NCBI GenBank assembly: GCA_034422835.1
Contig: DAOUJJ010000004.1
Span: forward strand, 1 to 64,000
Source: VXMO01 sp034422835
Lineage (GTDB): Bacteria > Chloroflexota > Dehalococcoidia > UBA6926
Reading direction: 5' to 3'
DNA length: 64,000 bases
The notes beneath the pieces are model-generated. The model saw nothing but the letters and a program-made list of their open reading frames with translations. It made no database searches and was not told where the DNA came from. The first letter of the stretch is position 1, and each line of letters starts with the position of its first letter. Below, piece after piece: positions 1 to 7,568 of this stretch. Made by a program: the position numbers and the translations under genes.

Positions 1-657
1 GGATTCTATCCGACATCCCCGTGGGCCATGCCACGAGAGCGCTGCGGCGAGATCATCGGTTTCGCTGACGTCGTTCCTGAGACGCGTGAAGCGCGCGCCG
101 CAGCAGCCGCTGCTGACAAGGAACGGGCACGCGAACTGCTGAAGGAAGCCGGTTACGACGAGATGACTCCGCTTGAGGTCACCTGGACCGTTTGGGCGCC
201 CATTCAGGGTGACATCCCGGCATTCCAGACCGACCTTGAGGAGATCGGCGTGATAGTAACGACGGATGTCCAGGAGTCAGCGACCGCCTACGGAAACTGG
301 GCGACGCACAACTTCGACTTCGGGCTTCACAGCTTCTGGATCGCGGGAATCGACCCGGACGTGACGCTGTACGAGCACTTCTACACGGACTCCGACCGGA
401 ACTACAACGATTACAGGAATCCTGAGTTTGACAACCTGGTCAACCAGATGAGCCGGACGCTGGACCAGGAAGAGCGCAAGGAGCTTGCATGGGACGCCAT
501 GGAGCTGGCGTTGAATGACGTCGCCAAGATTGTCGTGTCCCACAGTTCCTACGTTGCAGCCGTCAACAAGGATGTCCGCGGCTACATGCCGGCCCTCAAC
601 TACCTCGCCGGCTACGGCCCGACTTACCGCTACGCCCACGTCTGGCTCGATCGGTAA
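1..657 (+). CDS. ABC transporter substrate-binding protein, family 5 (C-terminal part)
   Basis: The frame is open through base 1 (reading GFYPTSPWAMPRERCGE), so this is the last ~218 residues of a longer protein that begins outside the window. The residues EKARELLKEAGYDE-like segment (DKERARELLKEAGYDEMTP) is the typical C-terminal lobe signature of oligopeptide/dipeptide periplasmic binding proteins (SBP_bac_5), followed by a segment with Y-N-D-Y-R-N-PEFDNLV and a final helix. Family role: extracytoplasmic capture of peptides or similar solutes for an ABC importer. It ends 50 bp before a strong terminator, so it is the last gene of its operon. Substrate cannot be deduced. Confidence 0.85.
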   Translation, partial: GFYPTSPWAMPRERCGEIIGFADVVPETREARAAAAAADKERARELLKEAGYDEMTPLEVTWTVWAPIQGDIPAFQTDLEEIGVIVTTDVQESATAYGNWATHNFDFGLHSFWIAGIDPDVTLYEHFYTDSDRNYNDYRNPEFDNLVNQMSRTLDQEERKELAWDAMELALNDVAKIVVSHSSYVAAVNKDVRGYMPALNYLAGYGPTYRYAHVWLDR

Positions 658-706
658 TCCAATCGACTGAGTCGATGTGGAGCGGACCGCAAGTCCGCAG
701 ACCACA

Positions 707-740
707 AGAGTGCCCCGGTGCAACAGCACCGGGGCACTCT
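707..740 (+). terminator. Rho-independent terminator after the substrate-binding protein
   Basis: Perfect 14-bp stem (arm AGAGTGCCCCGGTG at 707-720, complement at 727-740) around a CAACAG loop, followed by ACTGTTTTG. Placed 50 bp after the stop codon of the binding protein. Confidence 0.85.
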
Positions 741-756
741 ACTGTTTTGAGCCCCC

Positions 757-868
757 CGTCATTCCCGTAAAAGCGGGACCCCAGAGTCTCCTTCTCCTCG
801 ATGGGGGAGGGGCCAGGGTGGGGGTGACACTACCCCGCTCACCCTGAGCCTGTCGAAGGGTGAGCGGC
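757..868. repeat. Cluster of three dispersed palindromic repeats (families R1, R4, R2)
   Basis: R1 at 757-784 (CGTCATTCCCG...CGGGA... core), R4 at about 790-826 (GATGGGGGAGGGGCCAGGG core) and R2 at about 834-868 (CCTGAGCCTGTCGAAGGG core). The same three families recur throughout this window, always in non-coding or gene-end positions apart from a few noted exceptions. They are imperfect palindromes of 25-45 bp. No gene is seen in this stretch. Confidence 0.8.
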
Positions 869-903
869 CCAATACTCAGCGCCGGATCGTGAACTATAAA
901 AAA

Positions 904-1001
904 TGGCGGGAGTAGGAGGGAGTCGAACCCACCGGGGACGGCGCTGGCCGCCCCCCATCGGGGTTGAAGCCCGTGAGCCCCACCGGGAACCATCTACTCC
1001 C
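904..1001 (-). tRNA. selC: tRNA-Sec (anticodon UCA)
   Basis: Read on the minus strand, this 98-nt segment has an 8-bp acceptor stem (GGGAGTAG with CTACTCCC), discriminator G and an encoded CCA end. The D arm has the long six-pair form with a CGGT loop typical of tRNA-Sec. The anticodon loop is CTTCAAC, giving anticodon UCA, which reads UGA. A long variable arm pairs GGGGGCGGC with GCCGTCCCC around CAGC (9 bp, one G-U). The T loop is TTCGACT, with one U-U mismatch in the T stem. The 8-bp acceptor, long D stem and large variable arm distinguish it from tRNA-Ser or tRNA-Leu. It lies downstream of trxA-trxB on the same strand. selA, selB, selD and any selenoprotein gene are not in this window. 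Confidence 0.93.
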
Positions 1002-1020
1002 GCGCTATGCGGAATACCAA

Positions 1021-1060
1021 GAATCCCCTCCCCCTCGTGGGGAGGGCTAGGGAGGGGGCC
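1021..1060. repeat. Dispersed repeat, family R4
   Basis: CCCTCCCCCTCGTGGGGAGG core followed by GCTAGGGAGGGGG, the same family as at 790-826, 35263-35303, 38049-38090 and 53778-53815. Nothing else is recognisable between the tRNA and the trxB stop codon. Confidence 0.7.
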
Positions 1061-1165
1061 TACTAGAAGCGCCTCCTCTCCCCTCGAACGGCATTACAAG
1101 GAAACGTTGCCCTCAATCCCGAACAACGTACCAAGGTGATGTCGCTCTCAAACGCTGAGCGGCCT

Positions 1166-2083
1166 CTAAAAATTCTCGGCGATGTACTTTTCTGCGAAGA
1201 TCGCCGCCGTTGCACCGTCGCCAACCGCGGACGCGACCTGCCGCGCAGATTGCGCTCGAACGTCGCCTGCCGCGAACACGCCGGGGAACTGCGTTTCCAT
1301 CTTCAGATTCACATGCAGGTGCCCCTGCTCATCCGCCGGCAGCCTGCCCCTGAGGAACTGCGTGTTCGGCGTCAGTCCCACGTAGATGAAAACCCCGTCG
1401 ATTGAGCGCTCGTACATCGAGTCCTGCTTGACGTCCTTGAGCACCAGCGTATCGACCAGGCCGTTGCCCTTGATCTCCTGCACCGTGGTGTTCCACAGGA
1501 AGTCCATCTTCTCATTGGCGAAGGCGCGCTCCTGCAGGATCTTCTGTGCCCGCAACTCGTCCCGCCGATGGATGATCGTCACCTTGGACGCGAAACGCGT
1601 CAGGTACGCCCCCTCTTCAACGGCCGCGTCACCGCCGCCGACCACCACAAGCTCCTTGTCACGGAAGAACGCTCCGTCGCACACCGCGCAGTAGGAAACG
1701 CCCCGGCCGGAGAACTCATCCTCCCCCGGGATTTCCAGCTTGTTGTGCATTGAGCCTGTCGCGATGATCAGCGTCCTGGCCCGGAGTTCGCCGTCGTCCG
1801 TCTTGACGATCTTGTAGTCGCCCTCAAGTTCAACGTCCTCTACCTCGGCGTACTCCACGTTCAGGCCGAACTTCTCCGCGTGATCCATCAACTTCTGTCC
1901 GAGCTCCGGTCCAAGGATATGCTCGAATCCGGGATAGTTCTCCACGTCCTCGGTCACGGCAAGCTGACCGCCAACGAGGCCGCGCTCGATCAGCAGGGTA
2001 TTCATCCGGGCGCGCGTGCCATACAGGCCCGCGGCTGCCCCTGTTGGGCCTCCGCCCAGGATGATCAGGTCATACGTGTCCAA
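1166..2083 (-). CDS. trxB: Thioredoxin-disulfide reductase
   Basis: 305 residues, the usual length of low-molecular-weight bacterial thioredoxin reductase. FAD-binding GGGPTGAAAG at residues 10-19, the redox-active CAVCD (CxxC) near residue 132, NADPH-binding VVVGGGDAAVEE near 150, and the C-terminal FAD motif FAAGDVR near 273. It transfers electrons from NADPH through FAD to thioredoxin in the cytoplasm. The start is TTG at 2083, preceded by a GAGGTGAG ribosome-binding site; no ATG fits better. It lies 134 bp downstream of trxA on the same strand, so the redox pair is probably co-transcribed. Confidence 0.95.
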   Translation of the reverse strand: MDTYDLIILGGGPTGAAAGLYGTRARMNTLLIERGLVGGQLAVTEDVENYPGFEHILGPELGQKLMDHAEKFGLNVEYAEVEDVELEGDYKIVKTDDGELRARTLIIATGSMHNKLEIPGEDEFSGRGVSYCAVCDGAFFRDKELVVVGGGDAAVEEGAYLTRFASKVTIIHRRDELRAQKILQERAFANEKMDFLWNTTVQEIKGNGLVDTLVLKDVKQDSMYERSIDGVFIYVGLTPNTQFLRGRLPADEQGHLHVNLKMETQFPGVFAAGDVRAQSARQVASAVGDGATAAIFAEKYIAENF

Positions 2084-2217
2084 CTCTCACCTCGCAATGC
2101 GTCTAACGTGCGAAGACGCCGCCCGGCTACGTGTCCGAAACGGCGTCCCCATGAGTTCCTCAGAAAAGCAACCGGTGCGTATTTCCCGCCTGTGCGGGAA
2201 TCCGGCAGGCCGCTGTG

Positions 2218-2550
2218 CTAAACGGATACCACCTTGGAGAGGAGGCGATCCTTGATTGCCTTCTTCGGCATCGCGCCGACAACCTGCGCAACGGGCTCGC
2301 CGCCCTGGAAGACCATTAGCGTCGGGATGCTCATCACCTGGTACTTCAGCGCGATGTTCGGCGCTTCGTCCACGTTCAACTTCGTGAAGCCCATCTCGGT
2401 GGAATACTCCTCGGCGAGCTCCTCGACGATCGGCGAGACGATCTTGCAGGGGCCGCACCATGGCGCCCAGAAGTCCACGAGCACCGGCTTCTCCGCGCCC
2501 AGAACCTCGTCCTGAAAATCGTTCTCGGTCACATCTTGCATCTTTGCCAT
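2218..2550 (-). CDS. trxA: Thioredoxin
   Basis: 110 residues with the classic WCGPCK active site (FWAPWCGPCKIVSP) and cis-Pro motif SIPTLMVF. A small cytoplasmic dithiol carrier reduced by TrxB. I chose the ATG at 2550 (MAKMQDVT) over an upstream in-frame start at 2610, because a GGAAGG ribosome-binding site precedes it and the length then matches the family. It is immediately upstream of trxB on the minus strand. Confidence 0.95.
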   Translation of the reverse strand: MAKMQDVTENDFQDEVLGAEKPVLVDFWAPWCGPCKIVSPIVEELAEEYSTEMGFTKLNVDEAPNIALKYQVMSIPTLMVFQGGEPVAQVVGAMPKKAIKDRLLSKVVSV

Positions 2551-2813
2551 CCCGGACCTTCCTTCCTGGTTCGCTGCCCTCTCTAGGGTACAGTCTATCC
2601 CGCCGCGCAAGATTTAACCCTGCCTGCGCGGGCATATCAGTATACGAAATCTCGCCCCCTTTTGCCATTCCATGCTCCGTCCCAACAACTGACTCCGTTG
2701 CCCAGCCCACGCACAAGCGCCCGAACCCCGCGCGGGTGTATGATTGCGGTACTGCGTGCCGCGTTCATGCGCTACAAGGTGTTCGCGGCTAAAGCACGAG
2801 GGGAGGGGAGGAC

Positions 2814-3692
2814 GTGCGTAATTTTGACTATGTAGCGCCCACGTCGCTCGCTGAGGCCGTTCAGGCCTTTGGCCAGGCCGGCGACAAGGCGCGCGCTCTC
2901 GCAGGCGGAACCGACATCATCGACCAGATCCGCATTGGGCGCAGGACACCGGAACTGCTCATTGATACCAAGCGTGTGCCTGAGATGATGGTGTTTGAGG
3001 GTGACGGCGCGGGCGGACTCCGCATCGGCGCGGCCCTCCCGCTATCCCGTGTCCGTGACGATGACCGTGTCAAGGCCGGGTTCCCGGCGCTCGCGACGGC
3101 ATCCGGTCTCGTTGGGGCCATCCAGATACAGAACCGCGCCACGCTCGGCGGCAACGTCGGCAACGCCGCCCCATCCGGTGACACCATCCCGCCGCTGGTT
3201 GTTCTCGGCAGCACGGTCGTCATCGCCGGCCCGCGGGGCACGCGTGAGGAACCTGTTGGGGATATCTTTGCCGGGCCCGGGCAGATGACGCTCGCGCCGG
3301 ATGAGTGCCTTGTCGAGTTCCGCGTCCCCGCGCCGAAAGCCAACAGTTCCAGCTACTATGTGCGTTTCATTCCGCGCGCGGAGATGGACATCGCAGTCGT
3401 TGGTGTTGGCGTATCGATGACGCTCAATGGAGGCGGGCAGATCGAGGACGTGAACATCTCGCTCGCATCCGTCGCGCCCACGCCCGTTCGCGCGACTGAC
3501 GCGGAGAACGTGCTGCGAGGCGAGACGCTGACTGCGGCGCTGGCGAGAGAAGCCGGTGAACAGGCGGAGCATCACGCGTCCCCCATCTCGGACGTGCGCG
3601 GCTCGGCCGACTACCGGCGTGAACTCACGAAAGTCCTGACACGGCGTGCCGTCGCCGCATGCGCCGCTCAACTCGGCGTCAACGTCAGTTAG
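2814..3692 (+). CDS. FAD-binding subunit of a xanthine-oxidase-family molybdenum hydroxylase (CoxM-like)
   Basis: 292 residues, the usual length for the medium subunit. N-terminal FDYVAPTSLAEAVQ, the flavin-binding ALAGGTDII near residue 30, and RATLGGNVGNAAPSGDTIP (the TIGGN-type FAD motif) near residue 103. It passes electrons from the iron-sulfur subunit to FAD and an acceptor. The GTG start at 2814 has a GGGGAGGGGAGG ribosome-binding site. The stop codon overlaps the ribosome-binding site of the [2Fe-2S] gene, so the two are translationally close. The large subunit is not adjacent; a candidate is at 15526. Confidence 0.9.
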   Translation: MRNFDYVAPTSLAEAVQAFGQAGDKARALAGGTDIIDQIRIGRRTPELLIDTKRVPEMMVFEGDGAGGLRIGAALPLSRVRDDDRVKAGFPALATASGLVGAIQIQNRATLGGNVGNAAPSGDTIPPLVVLGSTVVIAGPRGTREEPVGDIFAGPGQMTLAPDECLVEFRVPAPKANSSSYYVRFIPRAEMDIAVVGVGVSMTLNGGGQIEDVNISLASVAPTPVRATDAENVLRGETLTAALAREAGEQAEHHASPISDVRGSADYRRELTKVLTRRAVAACAAQLGVNVS

Positions 3693-3702
3693 GAGGACAA
3701 AC

Positions 3703-4185
3703 ATGACTACTACGAACCGACGCCTCGTCCAATTCACCGTGAACGGGAATCCCGTCGAGGTCGCCATATCTCCCCGACAGACTCTTCTTGAGGTTATCCG
3801 GGACGAGCTTGACCTGACCGGCGCGAAAGAAGGATGCAGCAACGGCAACTGCGGGTCCTGCACCATCGAGGTTGACGGCGTCACCATCAACTCCTGCTGC
3901 GCCCTCGGCGTGGAAATGGATGGCCGGGAAGTCAACACCATTGAGGGCCTCGCGCCCGGCAACGACCTGCACCCCATCCAGAAGGCCTACATGGAAAACG
4001 GCGGTTTCCAGTGCGGCATCTGCACCCCGGGATTCATCCTGTCCACCGAGCATCTGCTCAAGATGATTCCGAATCCAACGGAAGAGGAAATCAGGCTCCA
4101 CCTCGCGGGCAACCTCTGCCGCTGCACCGGCTACGACAAGATCGTCCGATCCGTGCAGGCCGCCGCCGCAGACATGAATTCCTGA
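3703..4185 (+). CDS. [2Fe-2S] subunit of a xanthine-oxidase-family molybdenum hydroxylase (CoxS-like)
   Basis: 160 residues from the ATG at 3703, which is preceded by AGGAGG; a longer in-frame ORF from 3646 has no such signal. N-terminal plant-type [2Fe-2S] cluster ligands are in EGCSNGNCGSC plus the downstream NSCC. The C-terminal helical [2Fe-2S] ligands are in QCGICTPG and NLCRCTGY. It relays electrons between the molybdenum centre of the large subunit and FAD. It is 11 bp from the FAD subunit and 24 bp from the amidohydrolase, so it forms one operon with them. Confidence 0.93.
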   Translation: MTTTNRRLVQFTVNGNPVEVAISPRQTLLEVIRDELDLTGAKEGCSNGNCGSCTIEVDGVTINSCCALGVEMDGREVNTIEGLAPGNDLHPIQKAYMENGGFQCGICTPGFILSTEHLLKMIPNPTEEEIRLHLAGNLCRCTGYDKIVRSVQAAAADMNS

Positions 4186-4209
4186 CCATAGTCAGGGAGC
4201 ACCGGCTCC

Positions 4210-5751
4210 ATGACCCAAGCCCTGCCCGCTGCCACCCTTGTCCGCGGACGATACGTCCTCACGCGCGCGGAGCATGACGGCCGCGCCACCCTGCTAAATG
4301 ACGCCGCCGTCGCAGTAGCCGCTGACGGCGCAATCAGCGAGGTCGGTGACTACGATGACCTCCGTTCGCGCCACCCGGATGCTGACGTGATCGGCGGCGG
4401 ATCGCATTTCGTCCTGCCCGGCCTTGTCAACGCCCATCACCACGGCCGCGGCGTCTCCTATGTCCAGCTCGGACAGCCCGACGGCGCGCTTGAGGCGTGG
4501 CTGAACCTTGCGTGGGGACGCAAGCCCATGGACTCCTATCTCATGGGCCTCTACACCCTCATGCAGCAGCTCCGCTCCGGCACGACGGCGGTCATGTTCA
4601 ACCAGGCCGGCCCTCTCGCGGAGGCTGAGGGCACGCTGACCGCATTCCGCGAAGTCGGCGTTCGCACCGCGTTCTCCATCGGATTCCGCTCCCAGTGTTT
4701 CCTCGTCTACGGCGACGACGATGCTTTCCTTGAGAGCCTGCCCCCGGACGTGGCGCAGACTGCCCGCGCCGTCGTGGAAGGCTCACGTGTTGCCTTTGAG
4801 GACAACCTCAACCTCGTTCTTGACCTCCATGAACGTTACGAGAAACCGAATCCGCAGGCCGTCCGCATCCTGCTAAGCCCCTCCGGCTACCACTGGGCGG
4901 ACGAGCATACCCTCCGCCGCATCGTGGACACTGCCCGCGACAACAACATGGGCATCCACACCCACGTCCTGGAGACCGTCTACCAGCGCCTCTACGCCAA
5001 CCGCACCAGCGGCCAATCCCCCGTGCAGCGCCTCGCGGACATCGGCATGGTTGGCCCCGGCGTCTCCTACGCCCATTGCGTGTGGGTAACGGAGGACGAT
5101 ATCCGCATCCTCGCCGAGAGCGGCACCGGTGTCTCCCACAATGCCAGCTCCAACCTGCGGCTACACAGCGGCATCGCCCCCGTCCGAGCCATGCTGGACG
5201 CCGGTGTCAACGTCGGCGTTGGCACGGACAGCGTCGGCATCAATGACGACGATGACATGTTGCAGGAGATCGGCCTCAGCCAGCGCCTGCACCGCGTGCC
5301 CGGGCTGGATGACCGGCACGTCACTCCCGGTGAAATGCTCCACATGGCCACGCTTGGCGGCGCGAAAGCCCTCACACTCGACGACCACATCGGCAGCCTC
5401 GAACCCGGCAAACGCGCCGATATCGTCATGCTCAACTGGGACCGCGTCTCCTACCCCTATCTCGATTCCGAACTCGATCCCCTTGAAGTCCTTGTCACCC
5501 GCGCCCGAGGACGCGACGTGCGAACCGTCCTGATCGATGGCCGCGTCGTCTACAACAACGGCGAATACCCCACCCTCAACGTCCCCGCCATCACCATGCG
5601 CATCCAGGAGGCCCTGGCAGGCGGTCCGCCGCCGGAGGCACTCGTCAGACGCCAAGCCGCGCAGGCTCTTGATCCCCACATCCGCGCCTACTACCGCGAC
5701 TGGGAACTCCCCTCCGGCCCCCAACACGCCCTCCGCAACGCCGCCCGCTAA
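4210..5751 (+). CDS. Amidohydrolase-superfamily deaminase/hydrolase
   Basis: 513 residues with the metal-dependent amidohydrolase architecture. LPGLVNAHHHGRG near residue 72 provides the HxH metal pair; GIHTHVLET near 250 and SYAHCVWVTEDD near 290 provide further His ligands. GVGTDSVGINDDDD near 340 carries the catalytic Asp. The C-terminal GSLEPGKRADIVML is the usual beta-sandwich segment. Relatives include chlorohydrolases, methylthioadenosine/guanine-type deaminases and SsnA. Its place in the operon with molybdenum hydroxylase subunits suggests a role in breakdown of a nitrogen heterocycle or purine-like compound, but the substrate is not evident. Confidence 0.85.
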   Translation: MTQALPAATLVRGRYVLTRAEHDGRATLLNDAAVAVAADGAISEVGDYDDLRSRHPDADVIGGGSHFVLPGLVNAHHHGRGVSYVQLGQPDGALEAWLNLAWGRKPMDSYLMGLYTLMQQLRSGTTAVMFNQAGPLAEAEGTLTAFREVGVRTAFSIGFRSQCFLVYGDDDAFLESLPPDVAQTARAVVEGSRVAFEDNLNLVLDLHERYEKPNPQAVRILLSPSGYHWADEHTLRRIVDTARDNNMGIHTHVLETVYQRLYANRTSGQSPVQRLADIGMVGPGVSYAHCVWVTEDDIRILAESGTGVSHNASSNLRLHSGIAPVRAMLDAGVNVGVGTDSVGINDDDDMLQEIGLSQRLHRVPGLDDRHVTPGEMLHMATLGGAKALTLDDHIGSLEPGKRADIVMLNWDRVSYPYLDSELDPLEVLVTRARGRDVRTVLIDGRVVYNNGEYPTLNVPAITMRIQEALAGGPPPEALVRRQAAQALDPHIRAYYRDWELPSGPQHALRNAAR

Positions 5752-5979
5752 CCCGCCCCTTTTGCCCGCCCAAATATCATGGGACTACCACTAACCCCTC
5801 CACCGTCTCCCTGCCTTTAACGCAACCCTCCTGGCCGTTCCTCCTGTGACCGGCGTCCATTCCCCAACTGTCATACCCTCCCCCCACATTCCGGCGCGCT
5901 TCGGAATTCATCCGCGCCCACTCCGCCGTCCAACACCCTCCTCGGGACACGCCCGTTCGGAGCGCATCACTAATTCCCG
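5752..5979. other. Intergenic region with no recognised feature
   Basis: About 230 bp of pyrimidine-rich sequence between the amidohydrolase and the methyltransferase-HNH remnant. I see no reading frame, RNA gene or terminator here. Homology with the second element copy starts near 5978. Confidence 0.5.
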
Positions 5980-6008
5980 TTGACAGCCTCCCCGACGGCT
6001 CGCAGAAT
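5980..6008 (+). promoter_or_regulatory. Sigma-70 promoter of the degenerate methyltransferase-HNH element
   Basis: TTGACA at 5980-5985, 17-bp spacer, CAGAAT at 6003-6008. The same TTGACA/17/CAGAAT arrangement, with a similar spacer, occurs ahead of the intact element copy at 52659-52687 on the other strand. Conservation between the two copies supports function. The predicted start of transcription falls at the first base of the long stem. Confidence 0.75.
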
Positions 6009-6014
6009 GAACGA

Positions 6015-6230
6015 GTCAGAGGAGCGGCGGTTTACTTTCAACCCGTCTACGCAAGCCGTTTTTGCATTGCGGCAGGGATTCCCCTGTCCCCTTGCGGGCT
6101 TGCGTGGATCGTCGGCTCCTCTGACAAGTAGTCCCGGTCACGATGCCGCAGGGGGGCACTCAGTGGACAGTAGGTTCCGTTCTACGATGCGATGCCGCAT
6201 CGTCGCGCGCCCCCGGGATGGGGCGCGTTG
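6015..6230 (+). ncRNA. Structured leader RNA of the methyltransferase-HNH element (degenerate copy)
   Basis: The segment between promoter and start codon folds on paper into successive hairpins. The outer stem pairs 6015-6025 with 6115-6125 (GTCAGAGGAGC, 11 bp perfect). A side hairpin pairs GGTT 6029-6032 with AACC 6040-6043. An inner stem pairs 6049-6057 with 6097-6105, with an apical hairpin at 6073-6086. A conserved GGGGGGCACTCAGTG block lies at 6151-6165. An 8-bp hairpin is at 6184-6203 and a GC hairpin at 6206-6227, just before the ATG. The second copy (52427-52652) has the same layout with mostly different paired bases. Whether it acts as a free RNA or as a 5' UTR is unknown. Confidence 0.65.
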
Positions 6231-6497
6231 ATGGCCGACCTCAACGTTCCCAACCGCACCTTCTATAACGGGGATAACCTGGACTTTCTCCGCGCCCTCA
6301 ACAACGAGTGCGTGAACCGCATCATGCTCTGTAAACCGTGCAACGGCTACAAAAGTGACCGTCGTACGTTGCGAGGTCTCCACGCCGACAACAAGAAAGA
6401 GAAATGGATGCATGATGAGAGCGCCGCCAGGATTGCTCAGAGTCGAGCGAAGGACAAGGCCGAGGCCGTCCGGCAGGAAATGACGCAGGGCGGCTAA
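6231..6497 (+). pseudogene. Internally deleted copy of the methyltransferase-HNH gene
   Basis: The 88-residue frame begins MADLNVPNRTFYNGDNLDFL, identical to the first 20 residues of the 460-residue protein at 51044-52426. After LRALNNECVN it jumps directly to RIMLCKPCNGYKSD, matching residues 402-415 of the full protein, and continues to the C terminus (VRQEMTQGG against VRQQMTQDS). About 370 codons, holding every methyltransferase motif and the first half of the HNH motif, are missing, yet the frame is kept. The junction lies in a short GTGAACC-like similarity. It is most likely inactive as an enzyme, but promoter, leader and frame all remain. Confidence 0.88.
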
Positions 6498-6515
6498 CCC
6501 GCGAAAGGGCACTTT

Positions 6516-7535
6516 ATGAGGACAGTATTTCTTCTCTTTGTTTGTTCCGGTCTGATTTTTTGGACTGCAGCCGCTTATGGCTGCGAATCAGAACAGCGGG
6601 CCCAGGCGGAGCCAACGGCAGAACTCCAGGAACCTACCTTCGCGCCTGAGCCGACTGCTACGGCTACGGCAACAGCGGCGCCATTACCGACCCCGACGCT
6701 GGTTCCCACACCGTCGCCTTCCCCAACCGCGACGCCTGTTCCAACGGCCACGCCTGAGCCGACTCCGACACCTGAACCGCCAACGCCGACACCTGAACCG
6801 CCAACGCCGACACCTGAGCCGCCACCGCCCACACCGGAGCCGCCGACGCCGACGCCAGAACCAACCGCTACACCGCAGCCGGTATCCGACGAGCAAATAC
6901 GGTCGTCGCTGGTGACTGTCACCAGAAGCGACAGCCAGTACATCTATTACGGCACAGGAATCGTCGTGACCAGCGGAGGGTCCAAATTCATCATCACCTC
7001 ATACCATGTCGTGGAGCCGTGCATCCCAAAGCAAGCAATCTACATAGAACGGTCTGATTGGGATACGGAGTCCATCAGCGTACAGTGTGTGGCTCGCAAC
7101 CGGACAAATGACGTGGCGGTGCTTATTCTCCGCCGGGAGAGCGACGCTGAAACCCTGGGAGACGGCATACCTCTGGCGCTAAGCGATGAGCTGGGCGACA
7201 CGGCTCAACCATTCGTGTACAGACGCGGTACGCACATCTCCCATGCTATTGCCACGAGAATAGATGGACGCGTCTATATGGATGGCAGAAGAGCAATGGT
7301 GGAGTTCGATCTGGGCGAAGAAACGGTTGACCTTCTGTGCTACTGGTGCGCTCAAACAGAAACTGTATGGAGTTTTTACAAGACCACCCTTCAGCCGGGT
7401 GACTCAGGTTCGCCGTTCGTTGATGAATATGGTCACCTAGTGGGAATTGCAACCGGCGTCTGGGACTATTATCGCGTGGCAATCGTCACCCCCGTTTCAG
7501 TGATCCGACAGTTGATTGACACCGTCGCCGAGTAG
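6516..7535 (+). CDS. Secreted or lipid-anchored trypsin-like serine protease with Pro/Thr-rich stalk
   Basis: 339 residues. A hydrophobic N terminus (VFLLFVCSGLIFWTAAA) ends at AYGC, a plausible lipobox. Residues 35-120 are a low-complexity PTPTPEPPTPTPEPP-type linker. The protease domain follows: the His in ITSYHVVEP near 165, the Asp in NDVAVLILR near 204, and the Ser in PGDSGSPFVDEYG near 295, the HtrA/trypsin-type triad. It probably acts outside the membrane on extracellular proteins. No PDZ domain is visible. It starts 18 bp after the pseudogene stop codon. Confidence 0.8.
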   Translation: MRTVFLLFVCSGLIFWTAAAYGCESEQRAQAEPTAELQEPTFAPEPTATATATAAPLPTPTLVPTPSPSPTATPVPTATPEPTPTPEPPTPTPEPPTPTPEPPPPTPEPPTPTPEPTATPQPVSDEQIRSSLVTVTRSDSQYIYYGTGIVVTSGGSKFIITSYHVVEPCIPKQAIYIERSDWDTESISVQCVARNRTNDVAVLILRRESDAETLGDGIPLALSDELGDTAQPFVYRRGTHISHAIATRIDGRVYMDGRRAMVEFDLGEETVDLLCYWCAQTETVWSFYKTTLQPGDSGSPFVDEYGHLVGIATGVWDYYRVAIVTPVSVIRQLIDTVAE

Positions 7536-7568
7536 TAACGTGTCCGTAAAACACAGGGGGGGTGTGTT

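Noticed and set aside
6575..6943. Gly/Val-rich frames opposite the protease linker, resembling silk-like repeats
   Set aside because: Antisense translation of the PTPTPEP-coding repeat in the serine protease stalk.
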